A stretch of 64,000 bases of DNA from Ligustrum vulgare. Lineage: Eukaryota; Streptophyta; Magnoliopsida; Lamiales; Oleaceae. Position numbers and translations under genes: made by a program. The DNA lies in NCBI GenBank assembly GCA_963555705.1, contig OY743171.1:16429352-16493351 (forward strand), written 5' to 3'. Below the pieces are notes generated by a model, which was not told the DNA's origin, ran no database searches, and was given only the letters and a program-made list of their open reading frames with translations. The first letter of the stretch is position 1. Each line of letters begins with the position of its first letter. This document shows, piece by piece, positions 1 to 11,965 of the stretch.

Positions 1-230
1 AGCAATGATATAAGGTAAATCTTTTTAAAATATTTTGCTGCTTTCTTTCACGCGTTTTGGAAATAAAATATATTTTCCTTTCTCGAGGTTTGATAAAGCT
101 GGAAATAAATATTTAATCGCCGAAAGATGACAGCCTCGATACGATAAAAATATTCAAAAGTGGGCTGATTTTGTCAAAAGTAAATCTTTACTTTTTCAGA
201 ATCAATCAAAAACAGTAAATTTTTCCGGCT

Positions 231-237
231 TTAAATA
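231..237 (+). promoter_or_regulatory. TATA-like box upstream of the LOG-like gene
   Basis: The heptamer ttaaata lies about 75 bases before the ATG at 313. That distance would leave a 5' leader of roughly 45-50 bases. The surrounding 1-312 is AT-rich and non-coding. The placement is by position and composition only. Confidence 0.4.
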
Positions 238-312
238 GTCAAACATATTTCATAGTTCAGGCATCCCAAAATCACATCTTCTTCGTAAGTTTTCTCTTCT
301 ATACTATCAAAG

Positions 313-966
313 ATGGAAGCACCAAAACTTCGACAAATCAAAACTATTTGTGTATTTTGTGGATCAAAAGTAGGGAAAGGCTTCGGTTATCTAGAAGCGG
401 CTGTAGATCTTGGAAAGAAACTGGGGGAAAAAGGTATCACTCTTGTGTATGGGGGTGGTAGCAGTGGTCTAATGGGTTGTGTTTCCCAATCTGCTCTTGC
501 AGAGAAATCAAAAGTAATCGGTGTTATACCTGTCCCTTTGGTAGATGTTGCAGGCAAAACACGAGGGCATGAAGTTCAAACTTTATCCATCCATGAACGC
601 ATAACTTGTATGCTATATGGTTCTGATGCCTTTATAGCCCTGCCCGGAGGTTTTGGTACCTTAGAAGAAATTTTTAACATTACCTCGTGGGCTCAACTAG
701 ATCTCCATACTAAGCCTATTGGGCTTCTGAATGTTAACAATTTCTTTGATGGTTTGTTAACCTTTCTTGATTATGCTGTGGAACAGGGATTCATCTCTCC
801 ATTTTCCAGAAGGCTTCTTATTTCTGCTCCTACTATTGATGAACTACTGGATAAGCTGCAGTCATATATCTCAATACAAGATCCAGCAGGAGTTAAAATA
901 GATTGGTCGCAAGGAAGGGGAATCAAGCGAAAATGGAGTCCGGTTAATGTAAATTTAACTCTTTGA
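313..966 (+). CDS. LOG: LOG-like cytokinin riboside 5'-monophosphate phosphoribohydrolase, intron-free
   Basis: Encodes 217 residues, the usual length for plant LOG proteins. LOG enzymes release active cytokinin bases from their riboside monophosphates, mostly in the cytosol and nucleus. Visible family marks are the Rossmann-type start ICVFCGS (12-18), GGGSSGLMG (47-55; usually GGGSVGLMG), the arginine of HER (94-96), and the nucleotide-binding and catalytic motif PGGFGTLEE (111-119), followed by TSWAQLDLHTKPIGLLNV. The segment after the arginine reads ITCM where most LOGs have KAEM, so a conserved lysine is replaced by isoleucine. The ATG has no upstream in-frame alternative and follows a TATA-like box. 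Plant LOG genes normally have several introns; this copy has none, which suggests an old retrocopy or an intron-free subfamily. The frame is intact. Family identity is firm; activity is uncertain because of the substitution. Confidence 0.93.
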   Translation: MEAPKLRQIKTICVFCGSKVGKGFGYLEAAVDLGKKLGEKGITLVYGGGSSGLMGCVSQSALAEKSKVIGVIPVPLVDVAGKTRGHEVQTLSIHERITCMLYGSDAFIALPGGFGTLEEIFNITSWAQLDLHTKPIGLLNVNNFFDGLLTFLDYAVEQGFISPFSRRLLISAPTIDELLDKLQSYISIQDPAGVKIDWSQGRGIKRKWSPVNVNLTL

Positions 967-977
967 ATCTTAGAATA

Positions 978-1165
978 GGTGGGGGTAGAGTACGGAGTAT
1001 TCTCACTCTCGAGACACCCCTCCATTTACTAGGATTTCCTTCATGTTTAAATCTTGTGTGTACTTCAAAGATTCCAGGTGGTAGATTACGGAGTATTCTT
1101 ACTCTCGAAACACACCTCTTTGAAGGTTTCTTTATTTCCTCAAAAGATCAGAGGTGGTAGGATAC
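978..1165 (+). repeat. degenerate tandem repeat just 3' of the LOG-like gene
   Basis: Three diverged units begin near 978, 1077 and 1151. Each starts gtggtag or similar, then a variant of tacggagtattctcactctcgagacac. Spacing is about 100 and then 75 bases. The repeat probably lies in the 3' untranslated region, before the poly(A) signal. Confidence 0.6.
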
Positions 1166-1285
1166 GGCTACTCCGGAAACACATCTCTCATTCTGAGGAT
1201 CTTTCCATGTTTTTCTCTTATGCTTTCGTGTGTTTCATGTATTCCTTTCCAGTGTGACTCTTGTGTGTTCTCCTTATGAGAAAAT

Positions 1286-1291
1286 AATAAA
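1286..1291 (+). terminator. candidate poly(A) signal of the LOG-like gene
   Basis: A perfect AATAAA in an A-rich stretch 320 bases after the stop codon. It is the nearest canonical signal downstream of the gene. Plants tolerate variants, so the true site could differ. Confidence 0.4.
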
Positions 1292-1319
1292 ATCTCTGCT
1301 ATCATCTACTAAATCTCGT

Positions 1320-2143
1320 TTGTGATGTAAATAATCTTGCATGTCTAACCTTAATTCCTTTAGTGGATGCTTATCATATTATGCTCTTAATTCCAAATGA
1401 TAAAATTCTGGATAGAGTCTCCCTTGTAATTTGGACTTATTCCAAACCATAAGCATACTTCATAACTCACAATAATAAATAACTCCACATTTGATCACAA
1501 CGATCTAAAAATATTGAAAACGATTCCAACACTTCAATATCATCAAAATATCCCATAATTCAATTCATAATTCCTCAACATAGAAATTTCAAATCATATT
1601 TTTCAATATCACAATATTACTTCCTTTCATACCTTAATTGGCTCAAAAGTTACTCATACTTATAAATATATGCCATAAATCATATTCCCAAAATTTATTC
1701 ACAAAGCCAAACTTCATAATAAATTTCTCTTCAACATAGAGGCATAATAAATTAACTCAACATAATATCCATTACTTAATTCTCAATAAAATCATATTAT
1801 TCCCATTATGCTCAACACTCGTTTTCTTTAAAAAATTTCTCATAATCATACATTAAAGCATATAAGTTATGACAAAGCATAACAACATCATTATTTTCGA
1901 AGAAATACATTCTTATTTCTCATAAATCATAAGTATCCGAAATACTCTTCATTCTTTCTCATAAATCAATAAAATGAGTATTCGAAATACTGAAATAACT
2001 TTAAACATTATAAACTTCTTTACCTCGGAGTTGGTGGAGAGAAATGATGGCAGTGGCAATCTTCATAAATAAAAATCTTATAATGGAAAATATTTCTTAA
2101 AATTCTTTTTGAAAATTTTACCAGTCTACAGAAACGCAGACTA
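1320..2143 (-). other. non-coding internal remnant of a minus-strand LTR retrotransposon
   Basis: AT-rich with no ORF of note. It directly adjoins a primer-binding site and LTR on its right, so in minus orientation it is the leader side of an internal domain. No second LTR copy lies to its left, so the element appears truncated. The exact left limit is not visible. Confidence 0.45.
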
Positions 2144-2155
2144 GCTCTGATACCA
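2144..2155 (-). other. primer-binding site for initiator tRNA-Met (minus strand)
   Basis: The plus strand reads gctctgatacca, the reverse complement of tggtatcagagc, the standard plant initiator-Met primer site. It sits 3 bases from the TG of the adjoining LTR at 2159. This fixes the element's orientation as minus. Confidence 0.75.
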
Positions 2156-2629
2156 ACTTGTAGCGCCCCGAGTTCCGTATACCCGATTCACTACGTCATT
2201 TTCTGTCTAAATTTTTCGATTGTTTGGAAAATACGGAAATCATTAACGTCAAACTTTCAACCGTTCAACGATTATTGCCACCATCATTCATCGCTCGCCA
2301 CCGTCTCCGAAATCTGCAAAACTGTTAAAAAGTGGGGTGAGTATTTCATGGGGGAAATACTCAGTAGACTCATCGCAAATTAATTTAATTTATAAGATGA
2401 TTAAACACATAAATCCCGGCTCTTTATAAAACGGGCATTGATAGAGCTTCTTTATAAAACTGTTCTTGATAAAACTCATATTGTGCATTACAGCACGGGA
2501 CATATTTTGCAAATCATATGCTCTTTGAAAACATCTCTTTGAAAACAGTTCTTTGAAAACCATATACTTATAAAACATTTTAATTATGCCAAGCATAATT
2601 TCTTTTGAAAGCATAACATAAGATAGGAT

Positions 2630-3025
2630 TGAAATCCTCATAAACATAAGAATTTTACCGAACTTAGGTGGTAAGAATTCTTATGTAGTAAAATCATAAT
2701 AACAGTAAGTTTTCATCATAACATAGGATAAAAACCAAATTCTCATAAACATAAGAATTTTACCGAACTTAAGTGGTAAAAATTCTTATGTAGTAAGTAT
2801 ACCAAGCATAATTTTCTGAAATTCATAGGGATCAATTGCATCATAACATAAGATAGGATCGAAATCCTCATAAACATATGCGACAGGAATTTTACCGAAC
2901 TTAGGTGGTAAATCCTCATAAACATATGGAAAGATAGGAATTTTACCGAACTTCGTGGCAAATCCTCATAAACATAGGAGACACAAGAATGTTACCGAAC
3001 TTAGGTGGCAAGAATTCTTATGTGT
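2630..3025. repeat. minisatellite inside the long LTR
   Basis: Five imperfect units built on cataagaattttaccgaac followed by ttaggtggtaagaattctt occur near 2645, 2750, 2881, 2932 and 2988. Parts of each unit are inverted (aagaattctt). Not seen in the related LTR at 39757, so it is probably an expansion specific to this copy. Confidence 0.7.
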
Positions 3026-3464
3026 AGCGCTACTAAAACTCCGGTCCCCTTAACATATCATAACTTATCATATGGGACCCAAAACAACCTTGGTAGATTG
3101 ATTTCATAGCAATGATCCAAAAAAAACATTTTCGTGAAGCATAGGGTATACTTACTTTTCGTAAAAACATAAAGTATATTTTCTTTTCATAAAAACATAC
3201 TTACTTTTCATAACAACATAAGGTATATTTACCTTTCATAAAAACATACTTGTTTTTCTTAAAAATTGACTTTCACAAGTCACATGACATTCATATGAAA
3301 TCATAATTTAAATTAATTAATAAGTGCGAGTCTACCTCAAATCCGACGAGTGCAAAGTTGAGCGGGAATGACTTCAATTTCTTTAAATTCTCCGTACGCT
3401 TCGTCTTAGCCAATAAGTCACTTTAGTATATCGAATATATAGTTCAAAATGATAAATTATAATT

Positions 3465-3720
3465 TGAGGACTAAAATTGATGTTTTGAAAGTTGATGGAC
3501 TAAAATGAATACTTTTGAAACTTGGGCTTAAAAGTAAATAGTGACTGAAATAATAGATTTTGAAAATGAAAGGGCTGATTAAAACTCATTTAAAACTTTG
3601 GGGCTGAAATGGATAAGTTTAAAAGCTGAAAGGACTGAAATAAAACCTTTTAAAATGTCAGGGACTGATTTTGAAACATTTAAAACTTCAGGGACTAAAC
3701 TGCAGATTCTGAAAATTAAT
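3465..3720. repeat. short tandem repeat of about 30 bp in the long LTR
   Basis: Repeated units of the form gggactgaaataaaa-ttttaaaact. The same repeat type recurs in the related solo LTR at 40690-41130, so it is an old feature of the family. Confidence 0.65.
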
Positions 3721-5857
3721 ATAATATATTCAGATCTTTATCTTTTCTTTACTCCTTTCTCTCTCATTTGTTTCGAGATTCAGAGAAGAGACAGAGAGGA
3801 AAGGGCGAGAAGAGGACGAGGGCTGTCGACGATGGTTCCATCCTCCGATGGCGATTTCGCCGGCGTAACACCGGAGTAAGGTGGCGGTGAGCGACGGGGC
3901 GTTATAGACTAAGTTTTTGTGTGGTTTAGGTACAAGAAATGGGTGCGAAACAGAAATGAAATCGAGACTGGGCGTTGTGGTTTGGCTGCGAAGAACCAGA
4001 GTTGCTGGGGTCCTGATTTGGTTTGCGTTTTTCTGGTGGAACTTCGGTCGAACGACCCGGTGACTGAGGCAAGGTAATGGTTTCACTTAATTTTTTTTGT
4101 TTTGGTTTTGATTTTGGTTTTGGGCGATTTTCCGGTGATTGAGGTGGTTTGGCCGTCTATGGCTGTGGTGTTTATGAAGACTGCAGTGGCATTGTTTGGT
4201 GAATTGCGGATGATCAATCTTGAAGATAATGGTGGTTTAACCTGTGGCAGGTGGTTGGTATTGATGATGATTTCTGGCTGTGGCAGTGTGCGAGGTCGCG
4301 GTTGAGGTGGTTAGGCTTTGGTGAAATCTTGGATTGTTGCATGATTTCAGTTTTGTAGCTTGTAGAGGATTGGATTCGATTTGAATTGAGTGTTGGATGA
4401 TGGCAGCTTGGCAGTGAATTTCAATGGGGTGGTTTGACAGTGGTGGACTTGAGCTGGAGTTTGGGTGCGTGAAGCTTGGGTAGCCATTGTGGTTGAAATC
4501 TCGCATTAGGACAATGGTTGTGAAATTGATTCGATCGGCAACAGAGATGGCTGTGAAGCCATGACATTGAACTGGTTTGGCAGTGATAATGTGATTGAAT
4601 ATGGAGGTATGTACCGTGGCTGGTGATGAGAATAAACGAGGTTGCTGGGAATATATTTGTGATATGGTAGTTGGAGCTGGAGATGGATTGAATTGGAAAT
4701 GGCAGAGGCAGTGTTGGTTGAGGTGATGATTGCTGATTCTGAAATGGTTCTATGGTGGTGTTTGTATGAATTTGGTGATGCTCGGTGGTGATTGTGATGA
4801 GTGCTAAGTTGATAGCTGTATATGGAGGTGAATATATTGTGTTTTATTAGCCAATTAAGAAAGATAGTGGAGAGTTTAGGTGATGTGAGAGGGTGGAAAA
4901 CATCATAATTGGAGGGGTGGAAATGAGGTGTAAAGAAATGCTAATGATGTTGGAGAATATTAGGTGCAAAAGTAGAAAAAGAAAATAGAAAAGAAATGGA
5001 TTGGTGGAAGATGGTTTGGGGAAATCGTGGGTTGTGATGGGGATAGGAGAAATATATGTATTGATTAGGTATTATATGAAATAGAAAATGGTGTAAAGTG
5101 TTTAGACAAAATGATGATTTGTAGATGGAAAATTGGTGTGGAATTAGTTATGTAAAATTTTGATTATGATAAATATTGGACTAACTTTGATTTGAAAACG
5201 TATTTAAAACTGATATAATTTTGGACTGAAAATACATTTGAATAAGGAAAATTGAAATATTTTAATAAATTTGGAATTCAAAATGATTTTTGAAAATAAT
5301 ACTTTGAATAAATAATTAATATAACATAATTTTAGAAATTCGGATTTTAATTTAAAATCGAACAAATTCGATATTTCTTGACTTGGCTAGACGAATTCGT
5401 CGCGGCGTTAACTTCAAAATAATAAATGAAATAGTAGCGACACAATTTTCTAAATATTAAAATAATTATTTATTGCATAAAAATTCTGGATCGCTATACT
5501 TGTTATCACCTATCTCAATTCATCAATTTGTAGTTTAAATCATTCATGCGTTGCTTGACAATCGATAATTCACATGCAATTAATTTTCTTTTCCAAGACA
5601 AATTAAATCTATCATAAACATGAAACGAATCTATTCCTAGTCCGAATACGAATATTTAGAACGCATTAAATCACACAATTATCAATTAGATTGCACATGT
5701 TATAGTGTTATTCCTAACATCTAGTATTTATGTGTTGATCATGCAATGTTCAAACATATTGTGACTTTTCCAAGACTACAACAAACAACAATATATTTAA
5801 TTGGTGGCCAATCAATCAAATAATAACAATAAAGCAAGCAAGATCAATCAAGACAAT

Positions 5858-5938
5858 ACAAGAAATACCTAAATTAATCGTTCTTGAATGAAACTCTTGA
5901 TACAAGAAATACCTAAATTACTCGTCTTGAATTGAAAC
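5858..5938. repeat. tandem duplication, two units of about 40 bp
   Basis: The phrase atacaagaaatacctaaatta followed by a cgttcttgaat variant occurs twice in succession. Nothing else is recognised in 5499-6060. Confidence 0.6.
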
Positions 5939-6520
5939 AAATAAATAACAAGTTTCATCTTCATCCAATACATAAAAAAGATTAACCTAGCATATTAATT
6001 GATGAATAATCAATGAAAGAATTGGTAGACATCACCCGATTGAATGCACAAAAGGAACTTGAATTTTTGTATGATTGTATTCTGCACTTTTTCCACATAA
6101 ACTCCGCGATCAGCCTTTATTTTTCTCCTCCAGCCGTCGCTTTCTTAATTCCCAGTCAGTGCACTACCTCTCTCAAAAATTAATTTCCCAGCCTAGCACT
6201 TCTTTTTCATCTGCCAAGAAGTCCCCTCTAATTCCACCAATATATATATCCAGCCAACCTTCCTCTGCCAACCTCTCCTATTGTCTCCCCCACTCGGCTA
6301 TCGCGTGAGTATATCTCTCCAATGTATAATATTCCACCACCGGCCAACCACTTCCTGATGATGAATGATAATCCCCAAGAATTTTGTCTCCTCAATCTCC
6401 AATTGATATATTCTCAGCCTGCTTATCACCCCCAAGTCAGCTCTCCAATTTATTCCACAATAGGCTGCCCTTTTTTAATCCTCCAAGCCGGCTTCCTTGT
6501 TTGTATGTATATGTTTTTTT

Positions 6521-6951
6521 TGTTAGATATATATATATATCATATATATTAATTGAGGCAGTTTCTTTTGAAATAATGAAATCCATAAATTTTCAGTTTT
6601 TTCTTCATTAATCCTGTGGAAGTTATGAATATTTTTCTCTACAAATAGAAGTTATTTTTTCAGACAAAAATACAGAAACAATTCATAAAAAAAAAAATCT
6701 TTTCTTGTTCATCTATTATTTCTATCGCTATTCTGGAGTAACCTTGAGAGTTCTGAAATCATTTGTGATTGCTGCACACAGTGATTCGATCGTTGTATCC
6801 TGGGAGTGATTGTCCAAAGAGGTCGCAGCAAATTATGACGGGCAATTTCACTTTAGGACATCGTGCTGTCACGAGTCTCGATCGATAAGTATTTCTTTTC
6901 TGAAATTTTATTGTTCTAAATAACAGTGCCTGCAACTAGTTTTGATTAACA
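6521..6951 (+). repeat. 5' LTR of the Copia element
   Basis: Matches 11553-11965 through the terminal aaca. It carries an extra AT microsatellite (about 6527-6550) near its start that the 3' copy lacks. The start is uncertain by about 30 bases. Confidence 0.75.
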
Positions 6952-6986
6952 ATCTAAAGTGAAATTCTTGCTATAATTAAGTTGCA

Positions 6987-9900
6987 ATGGCTGCAGTAGA
7001 TGTTCCTCTGCGTAAATATTCTGAAAAGCCTGATTTATTTGATGGGAAAAATTTTAAGAGATGGCAAATGAAATTACGATTTTATTTGACAACTCTTAAA
7101 GTGGTTGATGCTATTAAATCTGAAATACATGTTGCTGCAATTCAAGATAATCCTATCGATGAGGAAACTGAAGTCCTAACTGCTTGAGAACATAAAGATT
7201 ATATGTGCAGAAATTATATCTTGAATTGTTTGTCATTAGATTTGTATGATGTTTACTGGTCATGTAAATCTGCTAAAGAATTATGGGATTCATTAGAAAA
7301 GAAGTATGCTACTGAAGATGCTGGAACTAAGAAATTTGTTGTAGGGAAATTTCTTGAGTTTAAAATGGATGATATTAAAACTGTTGTTAGTCAAGTTGAA
7401 GAATTACAGATTATCATTCATGAGATTCTTGCTGAGGGATATAAAATTTGTGAGGGTTTTCAAGTACTATTATTGAAAAATTACCACCTGCTTGGAAAGA
7501 GTATAAAAATAGTTTGAAGCATAAAAGAAAAGAAATGAAATTAGAGGATCTGATTGTCTGGATTAGGATTGAGGAAGACAATAGGATGGCAGAACGTAAA
7601 GAGAAACCAGATATGGGTGTCAAAGCTAATCTTATTGAGGGAAATTCTAGTGGTAAGAATTTTGTTGGAAATTCTTCGAAGACTCAGAACTTTAGAGACA
7701 AAAACAAGGGAAAGAAGCTCAAATGGAAAAACAATCGGTCTAAACCCCAATTTAAAAATAAAACTGTTGGTGATTGTTTTGTTTGTGGTAAAACAGGTCA
7801 CTATGTAAAAGATTGCAGAAATAGGAAAGGTAAAGCTGTGAAGAATCAGGCGCATGTAATAGAGGATGGAAACTTCTCTGCTATGGTGACACAAGTTAAT
7901 CTAATAAGCAACATGACAGACTGGTGGGTAGATTCTGGAGCTACCAAGCATATTTGCTGCACGAGAGGTGCATTTTCTTCATTCACTCATGTTAGTGATG
8001 GAGAATGTCTGTTCATGGGAAATGCTTCCTCCTCCAAAGTCGAGGGAAAAGGAACTGTGACGCTTAGATTTACTTCTGGAAACATACTTAGTTTGAAGGA
8101 TGTTCTTTACGTACCTGATATTAGGAAAAATCTAGTGTCTGGTTTTATCCTAGTTAAAAAGGGGTTTAAGATTGTATTCGAAAGTGATAAAGTTGTACTA
8201 TCTAAAGGTGGCTCTTTCGTTGGGAAAGGGTATGCTGATGAGAGCTTGTTTAAACTCAATATTTCTGTGATTAATAATAAAGCATCTACTTCTTCTGTTT
8301 ACTTGGTGGATTCTTATGATGTATGGCATGCTAGACTTGGACATGCTAATATGACTTCTATTAAAAAATTGATGAGTCTAGGAAATATTCCTAAGACTAA
8401 AAAATTTCCAACCGCTAAATGTGAAACATGTGTTGAATCTAAATTTGCTAGAAAACCATTTCTTAAAGTTGATAGAACTACTTCATTATTAAGTTTAATA
8501 CATTCTGATCTTTGTGATTTAAAAGGATAGGTTACTCGTGGTGGAAATAAGTATTTTATTACTTTTATTGAGATTATTCCCGATATTGTTATGTTTATCT
8601 TCTTAAGAGCAAAGATGAAAGTTTTACTATATTTATTTCATATAAAACTGAATAAGTTGAAAACCAGCTTGATAAAACTATCAAAGTCTTAAGATCTGAT
8701 AGGGGAGGAGAATATACTGGGGATTTTGAAAAATTTTGTGTTAATAATGGTATCATTCATGAAGTTACACCCCCTTACTCTCCCCAGTCTAACGGGATAG
8801 CTAAACGGAAAAATAGAACTCTTAAAGATATGGTCATTTCAATGCTAAATTCTTCTGGAATGCCTTTTCACATGTGGGGGGAAGCTCTTCTTACTGCTTC
8901 TTATATTCTTAATAGAATTCCTAGTAAGAAAAATGATAAGTCCCCTTATGAAATGTGGAAGGGTAGAGCACCTTCTTATAAATATCTTAAAGTGTGGGGG
9001 TGTTTTGCTAAAGCTTCTATTCCAGCACCTAAGAGAACTAAGCTTGGTCCCAAAACTGTAGATTGTGTTTTTATTGGCTATGCTCTTTATAGTAAAGCCT
9101 ACAGATTTTTAGTCATTGACTCAAAAAATAGCCTTATTGATAAAAACACAATTTTTGAAACCAGAGATGCTGAATTTTTTGAAAATAGGTTTCCTTTTAA
9201 AGAAAAATCTGAAGGACCTAGTAGTTCTATTAGTGTGACTCCTAGAGTAAGAGAGGAGCCCTATGAATTAGAAGAAGCTGAAATTCGAAGAGGCAAAAGA
9301 CCAAGGACTGCAATAGCTTTTGGTCCTGAATTTTTGACCTACTTAGTACAGGATGATCCTAGTACTTTTGGTGAAGCCATAGCTTCGCCAGATTCCATCT
9401 TTTGGAAGGAAGCCATAAACGGTGAATACGATTCTATTGTTTCTAATAACACTTGGGAGCTGGTAGATTTACCTGAAGGATGTAAGCCAATCGGATGCAA
9501 ATGGTTGTTTAAGAAGAAACTTAAGGCCGATGGTTCAATTGATAAGTTCAAAGCACGACTTGTAGCTAAAGGATATAGACAAAAAGAAGGAGTCGACTTC
9601 TTTGACACTTATTCACCTGTGACTAGGATTACCTCTATTAGGATATTAATTGCTATTGCTTCTTTATATGATCTTATTATTCATCAAATGGATGTCAAAA
9701 CTACGTTTTTAAATGGAGACTTAGAAGAGGAGATTTACATGGACCAACCTGAGGGATTTGTTGTAGAAGGCCTAGAAGATAAAGTATGTAGACTTAAAAA
9801 ATCTCTTTATGGCCTTAAACAAGCTCCTAAGCAATGGCATGAAAAATTTGATAATGTTTTGACATCTAGTGGTTATGTTATAAATGAAGCTGATAAATGT

Positions 9901-10898
9901 ATATATAGCAAATTTGAAAATAATTGTGGTGGATTATTTGCTTATATGTTGATGATATGCTGATTATGGGAACTAGTTTAGATGTGATTAATAAGACTAA
10001 ACAGTTTCTGAAAAAGCACTTCGAGATGAAAGATATGGGTCTTGCTGATGTTATTTTAGGAATTAAAATATTAAGAAATTCTAAAGGAATCACTCTAACC
10101 CAATCTTATTATGTGGAGAAAGTGCTTAAGAAATTTAGTCAATATAATTGTGTTCCTGCTAAAACACCTTATGATGCAAGTATACATTTAAGAAAACACT
10201 CAGGTCCTGGTGTTTCTGCGTTAGATTATGCTAGAGTGATTGGTAGTCTCATGTATCTCATGAACTGCACAAGACCTGATATTGCATATGCGGTGAGTAG
10301 ACTAAGCAGGTATACTAGTAATCCTAATGGTGAACATTGGGAGGCTCTTATTCGTGTACTGAGGTATTTGAGATACACTCTAGATTAGGGAATACATTAT
10401 ACCAAATTCCCTGCTGTACTAGAGGGATATTGTGATGCTAATTGGATTTCGGATACGAATGAAACCAAATCTATGAGTGGATATGTTTTCACTTTGGCTG
10501 GAGGTGCTGTATCATGGAAATTCACAAAGCAAACCTGCATTGCAAGATCTACTATGGAGTCTGAATTCATAGTTTTAGATAAAGCAGGTGAGGAGGCTGA
10601 ATGGTTAAGGAATTTCCTTATGGATGTTCCTTTGTGGTCAAAACCACTTCCAGCTATTTCTGTTCATTGTGACAGTCAAGCAGCTATTTCGAGAGCTCAA
10701 AATTCATCCTACAATGGAAAGTCTAGACATATCCGTAGCAGGCACAATACTGTGTGTTAGCTGCTTAAGGATGGGGTTATAGCTATTGACTATGTAAAGT
10801 CAAGTGATAATATTGCTGACCCGTTAACCAAATGATTAGCTAGAGAGCTAATTCAGAAAACATCGAGGGGGATGGGGCTAAAGCCTATTAGAAAATAG
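6987..10898 (+). pseudogene. Copia gag-pol polyprotein, broken
   Basis: Gag begins MAAVDVPLRKYSEKPDLF at 6987. A stop (7185), a shift near 7515, stops near 8530 and 10386, a shift near 9950 and further stops near 10760 and 10834 break the frame. In order: zinc knuckle CFVCGKTGHYVKDC (about 7777-7818), protease VDSGATKH (7930), pre-integrase HARLGH (8330), integrase RSDRGGEY (8696) and PYSPQSNGIAKRKN, reverse transcriptase from KWLFKKKLKADG (9500) with YVDDM (about 9943), RNase H with CDANW (10433), ARSTMESEF and HIRSRHN. The C-terminus ends SRGMGLKPI before a stop at 10896. All domains are present, but the element cannot make its own full polyprotein. Confidence 0.92.
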
Positions 10899-11287
10899 AT
10901 CATCTATAACGGAAACCCAACCTTGCGAATGGAGATCCCATGGACAAGGTTCAATGGGACAACAAAGTTATTGGAGTGATCTGTGGGGGTACTACATTGG
11001 ATTTATTCTAAACCCCTCCCTATGATGTTGTAGTACCAACTGTATTGGTTAGAGGATGAGCTAATGCTCTTAATGCTTACTATAGCTGTTATCAGTGGGG
11101 TGTTTAGATACAGTACACTCTTGATAGAAGCACCTATTTGAGTGTGGAAGTGGGCTGCTTCCTATGAGAATTAAGGCTAATTTTCTAGAGCACTCAAAGA
11201 AACTGGGAAAGTTCATGGCCGAAATGAACACAACCGCGAGAACTCAATGATTGTCTTAGAAATTATGTGTGTCTTCTATTGTCCAAG

Positions 11288-11377
11288 TTTGCAATCATAA
11301 TTGATGAGTTTAAGATATAATTCACTCTACAATTTGCAATCATAATTGATGAGTTCAAGATATAATTCACTCTACAA
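11288..11377. repeat. 45-bp tandem duplication in the Copia 3' non-coding region
   Basis: Two adjacent 45-base units starting tttgcaatcataattgatga differ at one base. They lie between the end of pol and the 3' LTR, in an otherwise unremarkable 650-base stretch. Confidence 0.85.
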
Positions 11378-11552
11378 TTAGCAAACTCGATAGAATATAC
11401 AAAGCCAAGGTCAGTGGTTCGATTCACATTCCATGCGCATATTTAAATAGTCTTTGACAGGGCCTTGGGGCCTTGGCATTGGGCTTCTTTGATTAAAAAA
11501 AATATATATATTTTTATTATTTATTTTTTAATCATTTTCGAATTAATTTTAT

Positions 11553-11965
11553 TGTTTCTGACCGTTGAGGCGGCTTCTTTTGAAATAATGAAATCCATAA
11601 ATTTTCAGTTTTTTTTCATTAATCCTGTGGAAGTTATGAATATTTTTCTCTATAAATTCAAGTTATTTTTTTCAGACAAAAATATAGAAACAATTCATAA
11701 AAACAAAAAAATTCTTTTCTTGTTCATCTATTATTTCTATCGCTATTCTGGAGTAACTTTGAGAGTTCTGAAATCATTTGTGATTGCTGCACTTAGTGAT
11801 TCGATGTTGTATCCTGGAAGTGATTGTCCAAAGAGGTCGCAGCAAATTACGGCGGACAATTTCACTTTAGGACATGGTGCTGTCACGAGTCTTGATCGAT
11901 AAGTATTTCTTTTCTGAAATTTTATTGTTCTAAATAACAGTGCCTGCAACTAGTTTTGATTAACA
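11553..11965 (+). repeat. 3' LTR of the Copia element
   Basis: Second copy of 6521-6951, ending gattaaca and followed by ttttt. The bases just before it are AT-rich rather than a clear purine tract. Confidence 0.75.

Larger units (their letters stand above)
2159..5498 (-). repeat. long LTR (about 3.3 kb), 5' LTR of a truncated minus-strand element
   Basis: Starts tgtagcgccccgagttccg and ends near tcgctata. It is clearly related to the LTR at 39757-42594: both start with a tgta(a/g)cg(c/t)cccga motif, share gagtctacctcaaatc, carry the same minisatellite of about 30 bp, then a short GC-rich segment, and end (g/a)tcgcta(c/t)a. The expected terminal CA is TA here. ORFs inside are short and look incidental. 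An LTR this long suggests the large Ty3/Gypsy families, but no pol is present to prove it. Confidence 0.7.
6521..11965 (+). mobile_element. Ty1/Copia LTR retrotransposon, degenerate
   Basis: Two LTR copies flank one polyprotein region in the order gag, protease, integrase, reverse transcriptase, RNase H, which is diagnostic of Copia. Both LTRs end gattaaca. The left LTR start is less certain: similarity is clear from ttgaggc (6553, 11565), but starting at tgtt (6521, 11553) gives a matching though low-complexity TSD, ttttt (6516-6520 and 11966-11970). No canonical initiator-Met primer site follows the left LTR. LTRs differ at roughly 20 positions by eye, so the insertion is not recent. Confidence 0.88.

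Noticed and set aside
3730..4506. ORFs of 67-118 codons on both strands as candidate host genes
   Set aside because: They lie in the GC-rich part of a long LTR, have low-complexity composition and are not conserved with the related LTR at 39757-42594.
6075..6611. Three overlapping plus-strand ORFs of about 75 codons
   Set aside because: They overlap in different frames in pyrimidine-rich sequence and run into the Copia LTR; no domain is visible.
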